In this document: positions 39,883-53,161 of the stretch, one piece after another
Layout of the letters: every line of letters begins with the position of its first letter
Numbering within the stretch: the first letter of the stretch is position 1
Source of the DNA: Megalonaias nervosa
Taxonomy: Eukaryota > Mollusca > Bivalvia > Unionida > Unionidae
Length of the DNA: 64,000 bases
NCBI GenBank assembly: GCA_016617855.1
Contig: JAECUM010004923.1
Span: 30,641 to 94,640 of the forward strand
Direction: 5' to 3'
Position numbers and translations under genes: made by a program
The notes under the pieces: generated by a model
What the model was told of the DNA's origin: nothing
What the model saw: only the letters and a program-made list of their open reading frames with translations
Database searches by the model: none

Positions 39883-40886
39883 TATCACATAGGTCTCGAT
39901 AAAAATTTTGGTTGAGAAACCAGTTACTTTCTTTATCACACTACAGCAGCAGGAAAAGGACGACCAAGAGTGAGTGTCCTGGTGTTTACACCAGGGGGCG
40001 GTAAACGAGAACACATAAAAATTTGAAACACAAGCGTCAATACAAAAATGTGCTAACCCGGTTAGAGGTCTTGGTTTATGCGTTATTGACCATTTGTATT
40101 TTCATCTCTGTAGGAAGCTTTATTTAAAAAAAAAAAAAAACTTCTAAACTTTGGTCTGTTCACCCTCCCCTACTTTGGCGTTATGGACGCTTGTATTTTC
40201 ATTTTCATAGGAAGCTTTATTTTCAAAAAGAAACCCTTCCAAAATTTGGTCTGTTCACCCCCCCCCCCCTTTGCTGCTATCTCTCAAATCCTAAGATGCC
40301 CAGATTATTAAATTATGCATGAATGATTCCATTCGAAAATTTTCATCATGTTCCATCATATCCCTGTACTGTGCATCATCATCATCCAAATTCTCAAAAT
40401 GCAGAACATATACACTGATGGCAAGTCATAAAAAATCTAGGTGGCTAGAAATGTATTTGGTATTATAAACATGCCTAAAATGTAATTATAACATGTCTAA
40501 AATTTAATTTAATTATAAACATGCCTAAAATGTAATTATAAACATGCCTAAAATGAACGATGATGACATTAAAACTGCTGTTCCAGTTCCACTCAGTTGT
40601 GGAAGTACTGCATGACAAGTCCCTTTAATTTAATTATAGATTTTATTACATACAATAAAAAACTACTAATTGTACAATGTCCCTTGCCACTGAGTTTGGT
40701 GTGAACCTTTGGCATGCATATGATAGGTTGATGACAACAGGGTTAGTCCTAGGCCAGTTGCATCCTAAGGTGCAAATCTTAATGTCTCAAGGGAACCAAC
40801 AGGCAATACAATGAGATATACAACTAAAACATGAACTATTGTGGCCAAAAATCACAAGTCCAAACAAACAAACCTACTGAACTGAA
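39883..40886. other. intergenic region downstream of MRPS35
   Basis: Contains a perfect 8-bp-stem hairpin (39,978-39,995, CCTGGTGT/ACACCAGG), two degenerate ~105-bp tandem copies (about 40,080-40,265; ggaagctttattt and tttggtctgttcaccc repeated), and short AT-rich repeats aattataaacatgcctaaaatg (40,490-40,560). No gene recognised. Confidence 0.55.
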
Positions 40887-40892
40887 TTTATT
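40887..40892 (-). terminator. polyadenylation signal of MRPS35
   Basis: AATAAA on the minus strand, 54 nt after the stop codon of the last exon. Confidence 0.8.
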
Positions 40893-40945
40893 GTTTAACA
40901 TAAATCATGTGTCAGTTGCATGTTAAGTCTTCTGCATTAGTATTT

Positions 40946-41167
40946 CTATTGTCTCTGTGATGGTGACATCTTTTTTGTTGGGATATTTAACAGAGTTCTG
41001 ACAGCTTCTTTATATTTCTTTAAATTTTCCTTGGTTTCATCTTCATTGAACAGATCAGTCACAGCCTCTTTGTAACTTTGTACTTCTTTCAAGGCCAGGA
41101 GGTTCTCTTCGCTTGGATATTCTGGCATATATGGTAAAGCCTTGACATTTGGTGAGAGTTTCAGGTC
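40946..41167 (-). CDS. MRPS35: MRPS35, last coding exon
   Basis: The acceptor (TTCAATTTCAG) ends at 41,168; the exon gives 73 residues and a stop at 40,946. Sequence such as ALKEVQSYKEAVTDLFNEDET and LKKYKEAVRTLLNI matches the C-terminus of mitochondrial ribosomal protein S35 (small subunit of the mitoribosome, matrix). Phase joins the exon at 47,548-47,667 cleanly. Residues after TLLNI are a short lineage-specific tail. Confidence 0.88.
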   Translation of the reverse strand, partial: DLKLSPNVKALPYMPEYPSEENLLALKEVQSYKEAVTDLFNEDETKENLKKYKEAVRTLLNIPTKKMSPSQRQ

Positions 41168-41232
41168 CTGAAATTGAAGCAATAAACTGTTACCTTACTT
41201 ACACATGTACAATATGCATTCAAGTATAAAAA

Positions 41233-43440
41233 GCACTGACCCAGATCTGCCATCTCACAAAGACCAAACAGACAGCTTCAATGGACAACATTGACCCAGA
41301 TCTGCCATCACATAAAGGCCAAACAGACAGCATCAATGAACAACACTGACCCAGATCTACCATCACATAAATGCCAAACAGACAGCTTCAATGAACAACA
41401 TTGACCCAGATCTGCCATCACACAAAGGCCAAACAGACAGCATCAATGAACAACACTGACCCAGATCTACCATCACATAAATGCCAAACAGACAGCTTCA
41501 ATGAACAACATTGACCCAGATCTGCCATCACACAAAGGCCAACTGACGGCATCAATGAGCAGCACTGACCCAGATCTGCCAGCACATAAAAGTCTAACAG
41601 CCAACAGTGACCCAGATCTGCCATCAAATAAAGACCAAACAGACAGGATTAATGAACAGCAATGATCCAGATCTCCCATCAGATAATGCATAAACAGGTA
41701 GTGTCAATGAACAGTATTGACCCAGATCTGCCATCAGATAATGCATAAATAGCTAGTGTCAATGAAAAGTACTGACCTAGATCTGCCATCATATAATGCA
41801 TAAGTATATAGTGCCAATGAACAGTACTGACCTAGATCTGCCATCATATAATGCATAAATAGGTAGTGTCAATGAACAGTACTGACCTAGATCTGCCATC
41901 ACATAATGCCTAAGTATATAGTGTCAATGAACAGTACTGACCTAGATCTGCCATCAGATAATGCATAAATAGATAGTGTCAATGAACAGTACTGACCTAG
42001 ATCTGCCATCATATAATGCATAAATAGGTAGTGTCAATGAACAGTAATGACCTAGACCTGCCATCATATAATGCATAAATAGCTAGTGTCAATGAATAGT
42101 ACTGACCCAGATCTGCCATCCTATAAGGCATAAGTAAATAGTGTCAATGAACAGTATTGACCCAGATCTGCCATCAGATAATGCATAAATAGATAGTGTC
42201 AATGAACAGTATTGACCCAGATCTGCCATCATATAATGCATAAATAGGTAATGTCAATGAACAGTACATACCCAGATCTGCCATCACATAATGCATAAAT
42301 AGATAGTATCAATGAACAGTACTGACCCAGATCTGCCATCATATAATGCATAAGTATATAGTGTCAATGAACAGTACTGACCCAGATCTGCCATCCTATA
42401 AGGCATATATAGATAGCGTCAATGAACAGTATTGACCCAGATCTGCCATCAGATAAGGCATATATAGATAGTGTCAATGAACAGTATTGACTCAGATCTG
42501 CCATCACATAATGCATAAATAGATAGTGTCAATGAACAGTACTGACCCAGATCTGCCATCATATAATGCATAAGTATATAGTGTCAATGAACAGTACTGA
42601 CCCAGATCTGCCATCCTATAAGGCATATATAGATAGCGTCAATGAACAGTATTGACCCAGATCTGCCATCATATAATGCATAAGTATATAGTGTCAATGA
42701 ACAGTATTGACTCAGATCTGCCATCAGATAATGCATAAATAGATAGTGTCAATGAACAGTACTGATCCAGATCTGCCATCACATAATGCATAAATAGGTA
42801 GTGTCAATGAACAGTACTGACCTAGACCTGCCATCATATAATGCATAAATAGCTAGTGTCAATGAACAATACTGACCCAGATCTGCCATCATATAATGCA
42901 TAAATAGGTAGTGTCAATGAACGGTATTGACCTAGACCTGCCATCATATAATGCATAAATAGCTAGTGTCAATGAACAGTACTGACCCAGATCTGCCATC
43001 ATATAATGCATAAGTATTAAGTGTCTATGAACAGTATTGACTCAGATCTGCCATCAGATAATGCATAAATAGATAGTGTCAATGAACAGTATTGACCCAG
43101 ATCTGCTATCATATAATGCATAAATAGGTAGTGTCAATGAACAGTACTGACCCAGAACTGCCATCACATAAATAGGTAATGTCAATGAACAGTATTGACC
43201 TAGATCTGCCATCATATAATGCATAAATAGGTAGTGTCAATGAACAGTACTGACCCAGATCTGCCATCAGATAACGCATAAATAGGTAATGTCAATGAAC
43301 AGTACTGACCTAAATCCAGCCATCATATAATGCATAAGTATATAGTGTCAATGAACAGTATTGACCTAGATCTGCCATCATATAATGCATAAATAGGTAG
43401 TGTCAATGAATAGTATTGACCCAGACCTGACATCATATAA
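41233..43440. repeat. 55-bp minisatellite in the last intron of MRPS35, ~40 copies
   Basis: The unit is built on ctgacccagatctgccatc, with an exact period of 55 at several checked points (41,238 to 41,293; 41,701 to 41,756). There are two sub-families: 41,233-41,690 with aaaggccaaacagacagcatcaa, and 41,690-43,440 with ataatgcataaataggtagtgtcaa. A few units are shortened (e.g. near 43,160). Confidence 0.95.
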
Positions 43441-46400
43441 TTCAAAAGTAGAAAGGAACAGTGAACATCACTGACTATATTAAGCATTTTTTACATCTAT
43501 GTTGTAGAGTGGTCAGCACCAGATTCCACAACGAATCGATTTACCACATGAATGTCTTATACTTGAGTTGCTACAATATATTTCACATTAATAGAAGAAA
43601 CATCAAGTAAAGTGCATTTCCATTCTCAATCTAATAAAAATACTGCACAGAATCATGAATAGGTAACGACTGTGTATTAACTAAATATGTGTGGCAAGTG
43701 ATGCACACTCTCTGCTGTCTGTAAATGTGATAACCTGTGCATGTAAAAAATAAAGTAAATACAAGCCTACCCTACCTTTTAGTACTCTAAGACATTCAAT
43801 GATTAAAACAAATCATGGTGCACTTGGTGACAATTGTTAATATACTGTTTGAATGCTCTAGTATTAACAAAATTTTAAACAAACCCTAATATTCATTACT
43901 TAGTGATACTGTAACCCTTCCAATAACACTATGAAGTTTCCCCAGAATATTTGCCATTCTAGATATGTACTTATAATATGCATCTTTTTGTGTGTGTGTG
44001 CATGTGTAAAACTAATTCTACTTCTGTAACACTTATTTTTCACTATTGTGTGGCTTACACTTTCTGCAATGGAAAAAACCCTCCTTCATGCCAGATGTAC
44101 CATCCTAATATGCTAAAAAGTTCAAAGTACATGTATATTAACCCAGTCTGCCTCCACAATATAGACTCTATAGGTAAATATACATAATTACAATTAGTTT
44201 TACTCTGCCACCAAATTTTTATAAAAAAAAATTTCAGTAATACATTTACCTATCACTTTTGTGTAGCTGAATTTGTCAGTTTGGAGGGAGGATGATGACT
44301 TCAACTGGAACAAAATTACTCACCATAAATACTAGTGTTTACTCCAGTCTGGATCATTATTTTTGCCACAGCTTTTGGACCCCGAGAAAAAAATATCTTG
44401 GCTCTCATTTGATAAATACTGACGATAGAAGGAAGATAAAAAAGTCATCTGTGAATGCCAAAATACACCTTCATAATGTTCTCCAAGGATGAATGGTCGA
44501 GACAGGCCCAAGAAGTAGGTATAACCATTATTTAATGGGCTTTTATTCTCCTACATGAAAAGATCCAACAGTGAGGGACCAATGAGCTCTCTTGATGGTG
44601 AATACTGAAATACCAGCTTAGCCCATAATGGGAAAAGAAAGCAGTTTTGTACCCTTCCTTATCCCAATTTGAAGATGTCAAACAGAACCTGGGTGATCTG
44701 AATGGGCAAAGTGTCTATCATGATCGTCCCCAGCACAGATGCAACTGAGACTGGGCCTCTCTATTGGAGACTGCAATACTGAGTAAAGATGAATTTTTGC
44801 TAGAAAATCTGGCTGACACTGAAGGGAAGCAGAGTTGTAATTCCCACTTAATTCCCATCAAACCTCTACTGAGAGGGCAGGTACTTCACTTCTTCTCAAT
44901 ACTTGATGAATCTGGCTTTCTCCAGGTTGCTGCAATACTACAGATTTATAGTCATTGTTCTTGAAATAAATTTGTTGAGAATTAAGTACACATTAAATTC
45001 TTTTACAAACATTACAGGAGTTGCATTTAATATTTTTGATGCAAAGTCGTTCAAGTTTTCCATTCTGGGTAGTAAGTGGCTACCCTATGCCAAAGCCATA
45101 AGGTGTTGGTGAATTCCAACTTATCGATAGGCAAATGGCTCTGACTCCACACCCCAACATAAATGTCCAAATACAAAAAATCGGGTGGGAAGGATCAGAG
45201 AAAACTCAGATTATGCAACCTTTCTGCGTGAAGAGCACGCTTCTCATTTCCAAATCGTTTTTGTGGAGACTTTCTTCCTGAGATCAATGACCCTGGAGAA
45301 ATCCTCCTTCTGACTCTAAATAAGTGCATCATCCTCCACCTGATGCATTGGTGTACAGACAGAAGAGGAGTTCAGGCACATGCTATGGAACCTCAGTCAG
45401 AAACTTTTGTCAATTGTACCACTACTTAAACTGATACTGAAATGCTGACCCTTGAGAACTTGGCTGACATAGAATCCTTGTGTGGTTCACAGACAGCCAA
45501 CACTAGAAATTATTGTGGACATAAATGGAATCTTCCTAGGGGTATCAGATCCACCAGAGTTCAAGGTCCCCAGAAATGAAGGTAAATTCAGGCTAACAAT
45601 GAGGTCTTGGTCTATGGAGTTCTCAAGGGATCCAGGATTCTGTATCTCTCGACTGGTGAAACATGAACCTAGCCCAGATAGGTGCAGAAATTCATTCTTA
45701 TGTAAGCAAAATCCTAAGAAGAAGTGTTATCTGACTTCTCTATGTACAAAATAGGTCCTAACCAAGTCACTGTGGACCAACAGCAGGACATATGATGTAA
45801 TAATGTTTCCTGCTGTTGTGCAGCAGCCAGTTGTCGAAGTACTTGAGAAACGGGATATCTGCAGTGAGCAGCCTCTACTTCCACTACTTTATAACTGGAA
45901 GGTCTCAGTGTGAGGGAACAAGAACAGAACTGGTCTTGATGCAGCCCCCAAAAGTCCCTCCAAGCTGGAATGGATCTTAGTGTCCCCAAATCCCAAGGGC
46001 TTAGGGAAAAGATATGGGGGAGGAAAAGGAGACAGTAAACTTCATTTACTGCCTTATCTAATGACTATGTCTTTTCATCTTTTACCACTTAATATGCCTG
46101 GAGGCAAGTAGTCCTTAGACAGGACAGAGAACTTTTCCCTCTTAATTATTGTCAAATTCATAAGAATCTAACAAGAGAGACAATACATCATAAACCTGAT
46201 CATTATCTTGTAGGGATGTAGGACAATTAAAACTGGAATGATCCATCCTCAGGGAAGGCCCAAGAAGTAGGGACTTTGATGTCCTGTGATTCCTCGGTAG
46301 ATTGTCCCTGTGAATGTCTTTTCCTAAGGACAAGAATGTTTCTCATTTCTTCAAAGTTTATTAAGGGAAAGGGGATGTGACCCTCTTCTTTCTAGATGAT

Positions 46401-47547
46401 CCCTCATGAGCAGAAGTTTTGGATCTATGTTCCTCAACATCCATACTGATAGGGGGCCAAAGAAAAGGCCATCCTTGGTGATGTCCGATGATGATTATGA
46501 TCCCCTCTATAAAGGGAAAACTCCACATCCCAGAGGGAATGAACAGGAACATGTGAAAAAGATGACACTGGTCCAATTCCCTCTCCCATCAGAGTGCATG
46601 AATGTAGTCTCAGTCACTGAATAATCTGGTAGTGTGGAGAAAGGGCTGTTTTAACCTGATCCCTTACACAATATCAAGATTTAGCAATGTTGACCAGTGT
46701 TTATATAATGAATGAAAACCCACTGCTGATGACCAGTACCTAATGCCCAGTGAGGTTAGACTGATGACCAGTAACCAGTGAGCATCTGAATGTGTCTAGT
46801 GACTAGCATTTGGTGTCCAGTGTGTATCTGGTGATCAGTAACCAGCACTCAATCCAATGGCGATTTATATCTATGGGAGGAAACATCCTTGGAACTAAGA
46901 AAGCTAGATCTACTCCCTTTTGGAGAAAGCTTTTCTCATGCTTAGGAAGGTGCTGCCCATCCCTCCCATAGTTGAGGGGTGTGCTTAATTCCAGCTTTAA
47001 GACTATAGCCATTAACAAGTGCCACTGCCTTCTTCCTAGAAGATGCACTCTCTTTATTGGTGAAGGAGCTGTCCCTCCCCTTTTATTCTGAAGAGTGCAC
47101 TTGATCCCACCTTTAGCTGAGAAAAAGCTGTTTCCTCCTCAATGGTGGAAACAGCTGTTCTCTTTGGGAAGGTGCTGTCGCTCCCTCTTTTATTTGCAGG
47201 GACGCACCTGGTCCCAGTATTAGAAAGAAAACTTTGAGATCACTGGGACAGGATGGAACATCTGGCACAAATGAGGATTTTCCATTGTGGAAAAGGTAAG
47301 CTACACAACAGTGACAGGTAAATGTACTACTGATATTAAAATATCTTTTCCAATCATGAATGCTCACCCTTCACTTTTGTCTAAAACGTTTCTAACATAA
47401 GTACATGTAACAATAAAGAAAATTTGCTACTTTTAATCAGTCTCCAATGTTGGTTCATGAAATAAGTGAGATGTGATTGGTGTGTATCATATCCATATCT
47501 CTTTTAAACTCTCTGATTTTTGCATTCCTCAAAACAATACTACAAAC
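43441..47547. other. MRPS35 intron with diverged inverted repeats
   Basis: About 4.1 kb. A ~70-bp sequence at 44,037-44,106 (gtgtggcttacactttctgc) recurs inverted at 47,250-47,322, and a shorter related piece lies near 44,245-44,275. The interval between may be an old non-autonomous element. Short ORFs have no family support. Local dimeric phrases 'gaccagt' cluster at 46,690-46,860. Confidence 0.5.
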
Positions 47548-47667
47548 CTTTTCTATGGTATGAATATGCTTCAGTAACTCAAGGATATTTTTCTTTGATG
47601 CATTCAAGTCCCAGAAGTATTTCTCCATGTCATCTAAGGTTTTCTCTTTTTCCCACAGCTCCACAGT
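47548..47667 (-). CDS. MRPS35: MRPS35 internal exon (40 codons)
   Basis: Acceptor TTTCCCCCCACAG then ACTGTGGAGCTGTGG; donor AAG|GTTTGT. The 120-nt exon encodes ELWEKEKTLDDMEKYFWD and ASKKNILELLKHI, matching the S35 segment after the conserved YHESW. Both boundaries are in phase 0. Confidence 0.88.
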
Positions 47668-48725
47668 CTGTGGGGGGAAAAAAGATATGTATCCTAGCAT
47701 TATTACATGTATATCTGAAAAAAGTATCGGCAATAGATTCTTTGCCCCAAATCAAATGGATCAAAGTGTTTTGTTTTCACATCATCCCTACTTCCATTTT
47801 CTGGTAAAAACTTAAAACCACAATTGCAGGTGTTTATGTTTTATTTAAAAACTACTTTTGGAAACCAATGAAACCTTTGGACTTGCTGATTGAAGCTGAC
47901 ATTCAAACTTTGCTGAATGTATGTTGAGATTTCAAAAACATCACAAAATATTTTAAGGCTGCATCACAAAACATAAAATATGAGATAATAGTGTTAACGT
48001 GATTTTGTGACACTCTCAGTGAATTTTAGTGAAAATACTTTAAACAAAGGTACAACATGGTCAAAAGATAAAGAGTGAATCCAAATGGGGACCTAAAATA
48101 TTGGGCTGACCATTTAATATTGATATATGGTGGGGTGTTTCCCAAAGCACTGTTTGTCTTGCATTCATATAACGATGTCAACAAGCAGTGACATGATCAG
48201 TGTGGCAAATGCAACTGTAGACAGTCAACAAATAATTAACTCATGACGTTGTAAGCAAAGTGGAGAGAGCAAAAGCTCTAACTGTTCATGTACCGCTATA
48301 ACTGTCCAAAGCCCAAAACCTGGTCTACCTATAAATGTGTATTGGATGCAATTAACATTCAATACAATCATCTGAACTCTGTTACCAATTAAGAGAAAGC
48401 AAGTCTCATTATCAAAATCCCCACATCATGGAGCATAAATAGTACTATTTTTAGACCACAATGCAAGGGCGTCCCAAAAAATAAAACTGTCAAACTGGAT
48501 GATCTGGGTGGATTCTGGTGGTAAGAACTTCATTTAACATTGTTAGGTGCTGAAAAAACAATTTTTTCATAATTTTAAATTTGGGGAGAAATGAAGCTTC
48601 AAGAAAATATTGCAATAGTTTAAAGAACAAAATCAGTGATGCAAAGCTATAAAATATTAAAATACAAGGCCATATATGTCAACCACTTTAATTGCCATGG
48701 CAGCAATAGTTTCTTTTTCCATTTA
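47668..48725. other. MRPS35 intron left of the DNA transposon
   Basis: AT-rich intron without recognisable coding or tandem repeats. Ends with TTA, the left copy of the transposon target duplication. Confidence 0.5.
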
Positions 48726-48773
48726 GGGCTGTTCCAGTAAAACATATACCCCCCGGGGGGAAGGCACTTTTAA

Positions 48774-50257
48774 ATTCAACCAACCCACAATAGAAGCAAT
48801 TTAAAAAAATTACGACCCACTGTCTGCTGCATTTTAATCGAAAAACATCACTCCCTACAGAAGCATATTATTTTACCTAATTTCTAGCCAGTGGTTAGAG
48901 GGTGGTAGAAGCGATTTTAATTTTGTGTTGGGGACAGATTCGATTTAAATGACTGCTGACTGGAGGTAATCTATACTGAATTCTTAGATATATAATCTAG
49001 TTCACATTTGTATTCATTGTTTGTAATCAATCATCTTTTGTTCTTTTGTCTGTCAGCCATGTATGTTTCTTGATTTGTCAGAAATAAACAAAAAATTTAA
49101 ACTTGTGAAAGTGATGCTGCATTATTTATGCCTGCTTGTACACAATATAATTTCTTGTCTTAAAAATATATTTTCTTCAATGATATGTCTTATTTTTATG
49201 CCTTGTTGCATGATTGATATAAAAAAGAAACGAAATATAGCATGTTAAAGCACTGTTTCATCAGCCTTACTGATTAATCAGTTTATCATCATCATCGATC
49301 AGGTTTCTGCTATGATCAGGCCACAATAAATTAGTGCCATGATTTTCATCCCAACCAGCCACTGGATGTAGTTTAAATATTTGATACAATGGCTGTCCCT
49401 GTCCTGAAAATATTTTTTTTTTTAAATCTAAAACTCATCTTGAATTAAATTTCAAAAATGGATGAAAATTGAGGAATAATTATTTTGGGCCCAGTGTACT
49501 TTTAAATCAACATCATTGTTGTCAACTGTTCCTTGTCAACAGCAGCAGCAGCAGCATCACAGGTTCTAACTTGGCAGAGTGATGTAAGATGTTTTGTGAT
49601 TGCTGTTCATCATATTGGTTTAAACCCCACTTTGTCCTTTTATGTCTTCTTCAGTAGTAAAATTGGCTGCTGTATATAGATTCTCTTGTGCTGAAAATGG
49701 TGTAAAAGCCATAATGATCTACCAACAACCTGAGGTCTCGTCTCTGAATGACGTTGGGAGAGAACTAAAACATCAAATGAAGCAACTGATCAATGGCACC
49801 AGCAGCAGCAGAAGTATCAGTTTATCATTTATGCCACAGTTGTACGAGGGTATCATTTTTGACCATAATAAATATCTTCAAACCTATGAATATTGTCAGT
49901 TGTTTTTCTAAAATCCACCTAATGAACAGTCATCATTGTCATGTCCTGCCTTTTCTGACAACTGCCATCTATACTGGTTTGAGTTACTGTGCCAGTACAA
50001 TGTGTATTTGTGAAAACTTGCCAACAGCCATCAGATTCTTTGAATCTTCTTCCATCTTCAGTACCAGCTGCCATATATAGGCTACAAAGAACTGAAAATG
50101 GCATTAACCCTAAATCAAGTACAACTTCTGTATCAAACAACACTATTAAAATAAAGAACACAAACTGCAATGAAACTACAATTTTTATGAAAGCCTAAAA
50201 TCAATTAAACAGGAACTTCTTTCACAGATTTTAAGTTTTTCCTTCTGTATGTTTAAT
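48774..50257. other. 3' non-coding part of the transposon
   Basis: AT-rich. Two similar segments at 49,640-49,700 and 50,050-50,110 (gtaccagctgccatatatag-like, ending ctgaaaatggcattaaccct) resemble SINE tails and recur near 57,510-57,570. A CAG/CAGC stretch lies at 49,541-49,556. No gene. Confidence 0.4.
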
Positions 50258-52857
50258 TCAAATTTTCTGCAACATACAACACTTGACCAATGCATCAACT
50301 TCCTTCTCTGACAACTTCTTTCTGGCAATCACTTTGTGCACTTCTGGCAATATATCTGTCTTTAACTTTCTATCTGGGTGTTCTTGAACACCTAACAGAG
50401 TGTGCAAAACATACTTCAGCTGCTTTATATTAAGCACACCAAGTGGAGTACCTTTAAATTTCTCACTTATTTTCTTTCTCTCAGTTCTAAGTTTTTCTTT
50501 CTCTTTCAAATGATCAAGATACATTTGTATATCCTCACAGCTTACACCTACAAGATTGCAAATACTTTCCATGTCTTCTGTGAAAATATCTTCTCTCGAT
50601 TCCAGTAGGTGCTTAATGTTTCTGGTTGGCAAAAAGAAATCTGGGGGAAGAAAACAATCTTTTGCTTCACCTTCCTGTTCAAGCGACAGAATGGCCGTTA
50701 ATGTGTCTTGATAAGAAAGGTAATGAAAAATCCTGGCAGACGAGACATATCCAAGATTGGTTGTATTTCATATCTCTTAACATGGAAACCTCTCCAACTA
50801 TCATCTGTTCTGTATGTTGCAAAAGCATAATGCATTTGAGTAGATATATTTGGATCATTTGTGTTCATTAAAAGTCGATAATCATTCATTGCCTTATCTT
50901 TTATAAGTCCATATTTTTCACAGAGTTTTCCCCATATTGGTCCACTTGGCTTTATAACAAAATTATTTTCCATTTGATATGATGCATTCTTACCAAGAAA
51001 ATTCTTTATTACAGATTCAAAATCTGGGTCAAATACCCAGTCCATTGTTTTAAGTGCAACATATGCATCTATTTTGTCTGATGAATAAAATGTGTCATCG
51101 ATTCTTTTTACTACTTCTTCCTGGGCAGCTGACATATTTTCATAGAATTTGTCTAAATCAAATGTGCCCTGTTCATCATACTCTTTCTCATGAATTCTTT
51201 TTGATGAGATGATACCACACTGACTTAATGCTCTGTTTTCTGCTGTGTGAAGTCTCACCACAGAATGATATTTTGAATCTCCTTCAGCCAAGCTCTGCAC
51301 TTTGAATCTGTCCAAATCGAGCAACCATCCAACAAACACTGAACAAAAGTGTGTCATTTTATTTCGTGGACGTTCGTCTCCACCTCTATCAACCATAACT
51401 TGCAACTGAGAGACAAATGAGCCATTATTCAAAAAGTGACTTGTATATTGATCTAAAGACATAATGTACAGGGGTTCATTCATGTGTCTAAATGCAGTCG
51501 AGGGTTCAAAATAATGGATTTTAGTTAATGAGGCTCCACCTCCCTGTACACGAGTTTGGTAATGCCAACAGAACCTATGCTTAGAAATAACACGTTCTTC
51601 TTGCAGCTGCAACACTTTAACAAACTGATATGTTGTAATTGATAAAGTTTTTTCCGAACTTTTTTCCCAGTCATGATCATAATAGCTTATTCGCTTCCAA
51701 GATTTTGATGGACGCTGAACAACCTCTACATCTGTATGAACTAAGGCCTTATCATCTCTTGCTAAAACACATAATTTGTTACTAAATTCTGTTAAAGATA
51801 ACTGTAATGCATGCATAGCATAGTGACTGTTTATAGAGTATCCACCTTTGTCTCGAGTTGATCTACGAAGTGAAATTTCTGGGTTCACAGCCTTACCTTC
51901 ATGATGCCTTTTTGCTTGGAATGTTTTGGATCAAAAGTTTTGTGTGTATGTGTAAGCAGCAGACAAAGATATAGGTATTCCAAAACCTTGTTGTAACAGA
52001 GAAACAGCCCGTGTCATGTCCAGCCATGACATTTTGTTTACAAACAGTGTTTCGCAAATTAGACATGGATGTGTTTGTAATCCCTGGCCTGCACTATCAA
52101 ATAATGAGAGCAAACAAGTTGCTAACATTGGATATTTTTCTGCCAGCATTAGTCTACCAGAACCTTCTTTATGAACCAATATCTCTTTCTTTCTCCTTTT
52201 GCTTTCATAGTTTGTTTCGCATGTTTGTTTAGTTTCAGTCCATTTCTCCAAGCTGTTAGACATTTCAACTTCATTGTGTTTAATGCCATGCTTTTCAAAG
52301 ACCACTCCACCTACTTTATGTTTATTCAAGTAAGTTCTGCTAGTCAATTTTGTAAGGATAAGCCTCAAGAGTTTTCTGTCTTTTTCTGTTGTTGCAAAAC
52401 TTAAGGCTGGAACAATTAAAACATTCAATTTTGATGCAATTTCTGTCTTTACTATCTGATCATGGTTAGGCCACCTTAAGTTATCAATCAGTTTACTCCA
52501 TTCAACACCCTGTAATCTTTTAGTCAAATAAGCCACTGGTCCATATTTACCTGCTGTATACACTAGAATGACAGGCAAGTTGTCAAGCATAAAATCTCGA
52601 GCAACATTGCTCTTGTAGTCTAAAATGAGACCCTTTACTCTTACTTCATTATATTCATGTTTACTAGTTTCACTGTATATAGACCATGCATGTTTCAATT
52701 GCACACAAACATCACGTTCAATGGCATCAGCAACAAGAAGTAGCCCTGTAGCTCTAATCCTAGATGTAAGGTGATTTTTGATGTTATTCACAGTATCTTT
52801 TAGATTGTTCACTGCTTCGTCCCAAGATAAATTACAAGCATTACTGTCATACCACAT
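50258..52857 (-). pseudogene. DDE-like transposase region of the transposon
   Basis: Three long frames (52,857-51,931; 51,888-50,698; 50,632-50,258) separated by short breaks, ~830 codons in all. Features: YGPVAYLTKRLQGVEW, HGIKHNEVEMSNSLEKW, AHP-like QGLQTHPCLICETLF, GGASLTKIHYFEPSTAF, candidate catalytic Asp in LQVMVDRGGDERPRNK and Glu ~50 residues later in RLHTAENRALSQ, and a helical C-terminus. I recall related uncharacterised proteins in bivalves. The DDE assignment is by spacing and context only. Breaks near 51,900 and 50,690 are single frameshifts. Confidence 0.55.
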
Positions 52858-53161
52858 AGTTTTTGCTTGTCATATTTCTCCTATAATCTCTCTGTGCATT
52901 TAAATTTTTCATTTGTCGCTTTGATTTCAGAATATCTGCGTCAGTATAGCACAAAGAGGACAAACTTGAAGTTGATTTATTTAGTTTTTTGAAATTAGGA
53001 CAGTTGCTTCCCCCTCATGTGGATCACACCAAACCATTCTACTATATTCACTTAAAAGAAATTTTGCAAATTTGTCATCTCGACAGCAAAGGACTGCTGC
53101 ACCATTTCCTTAATAGACGGCGTCATGAAATGGAATGTCTCTCTGGTAATGTATGTGTGAG

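Noticed and set aside
41418..41691. ORFs with repeated 'MADLGQCCSL'-type peptide
   Set aside because: They are translations of the 55-bp minisatellite.
45482..46624. ORFs of 63-91 codons in the MRPS35 intron
   Set aside because: No splice-site context, no motif and no similarity to S35; composition is that of the surrounding intron.
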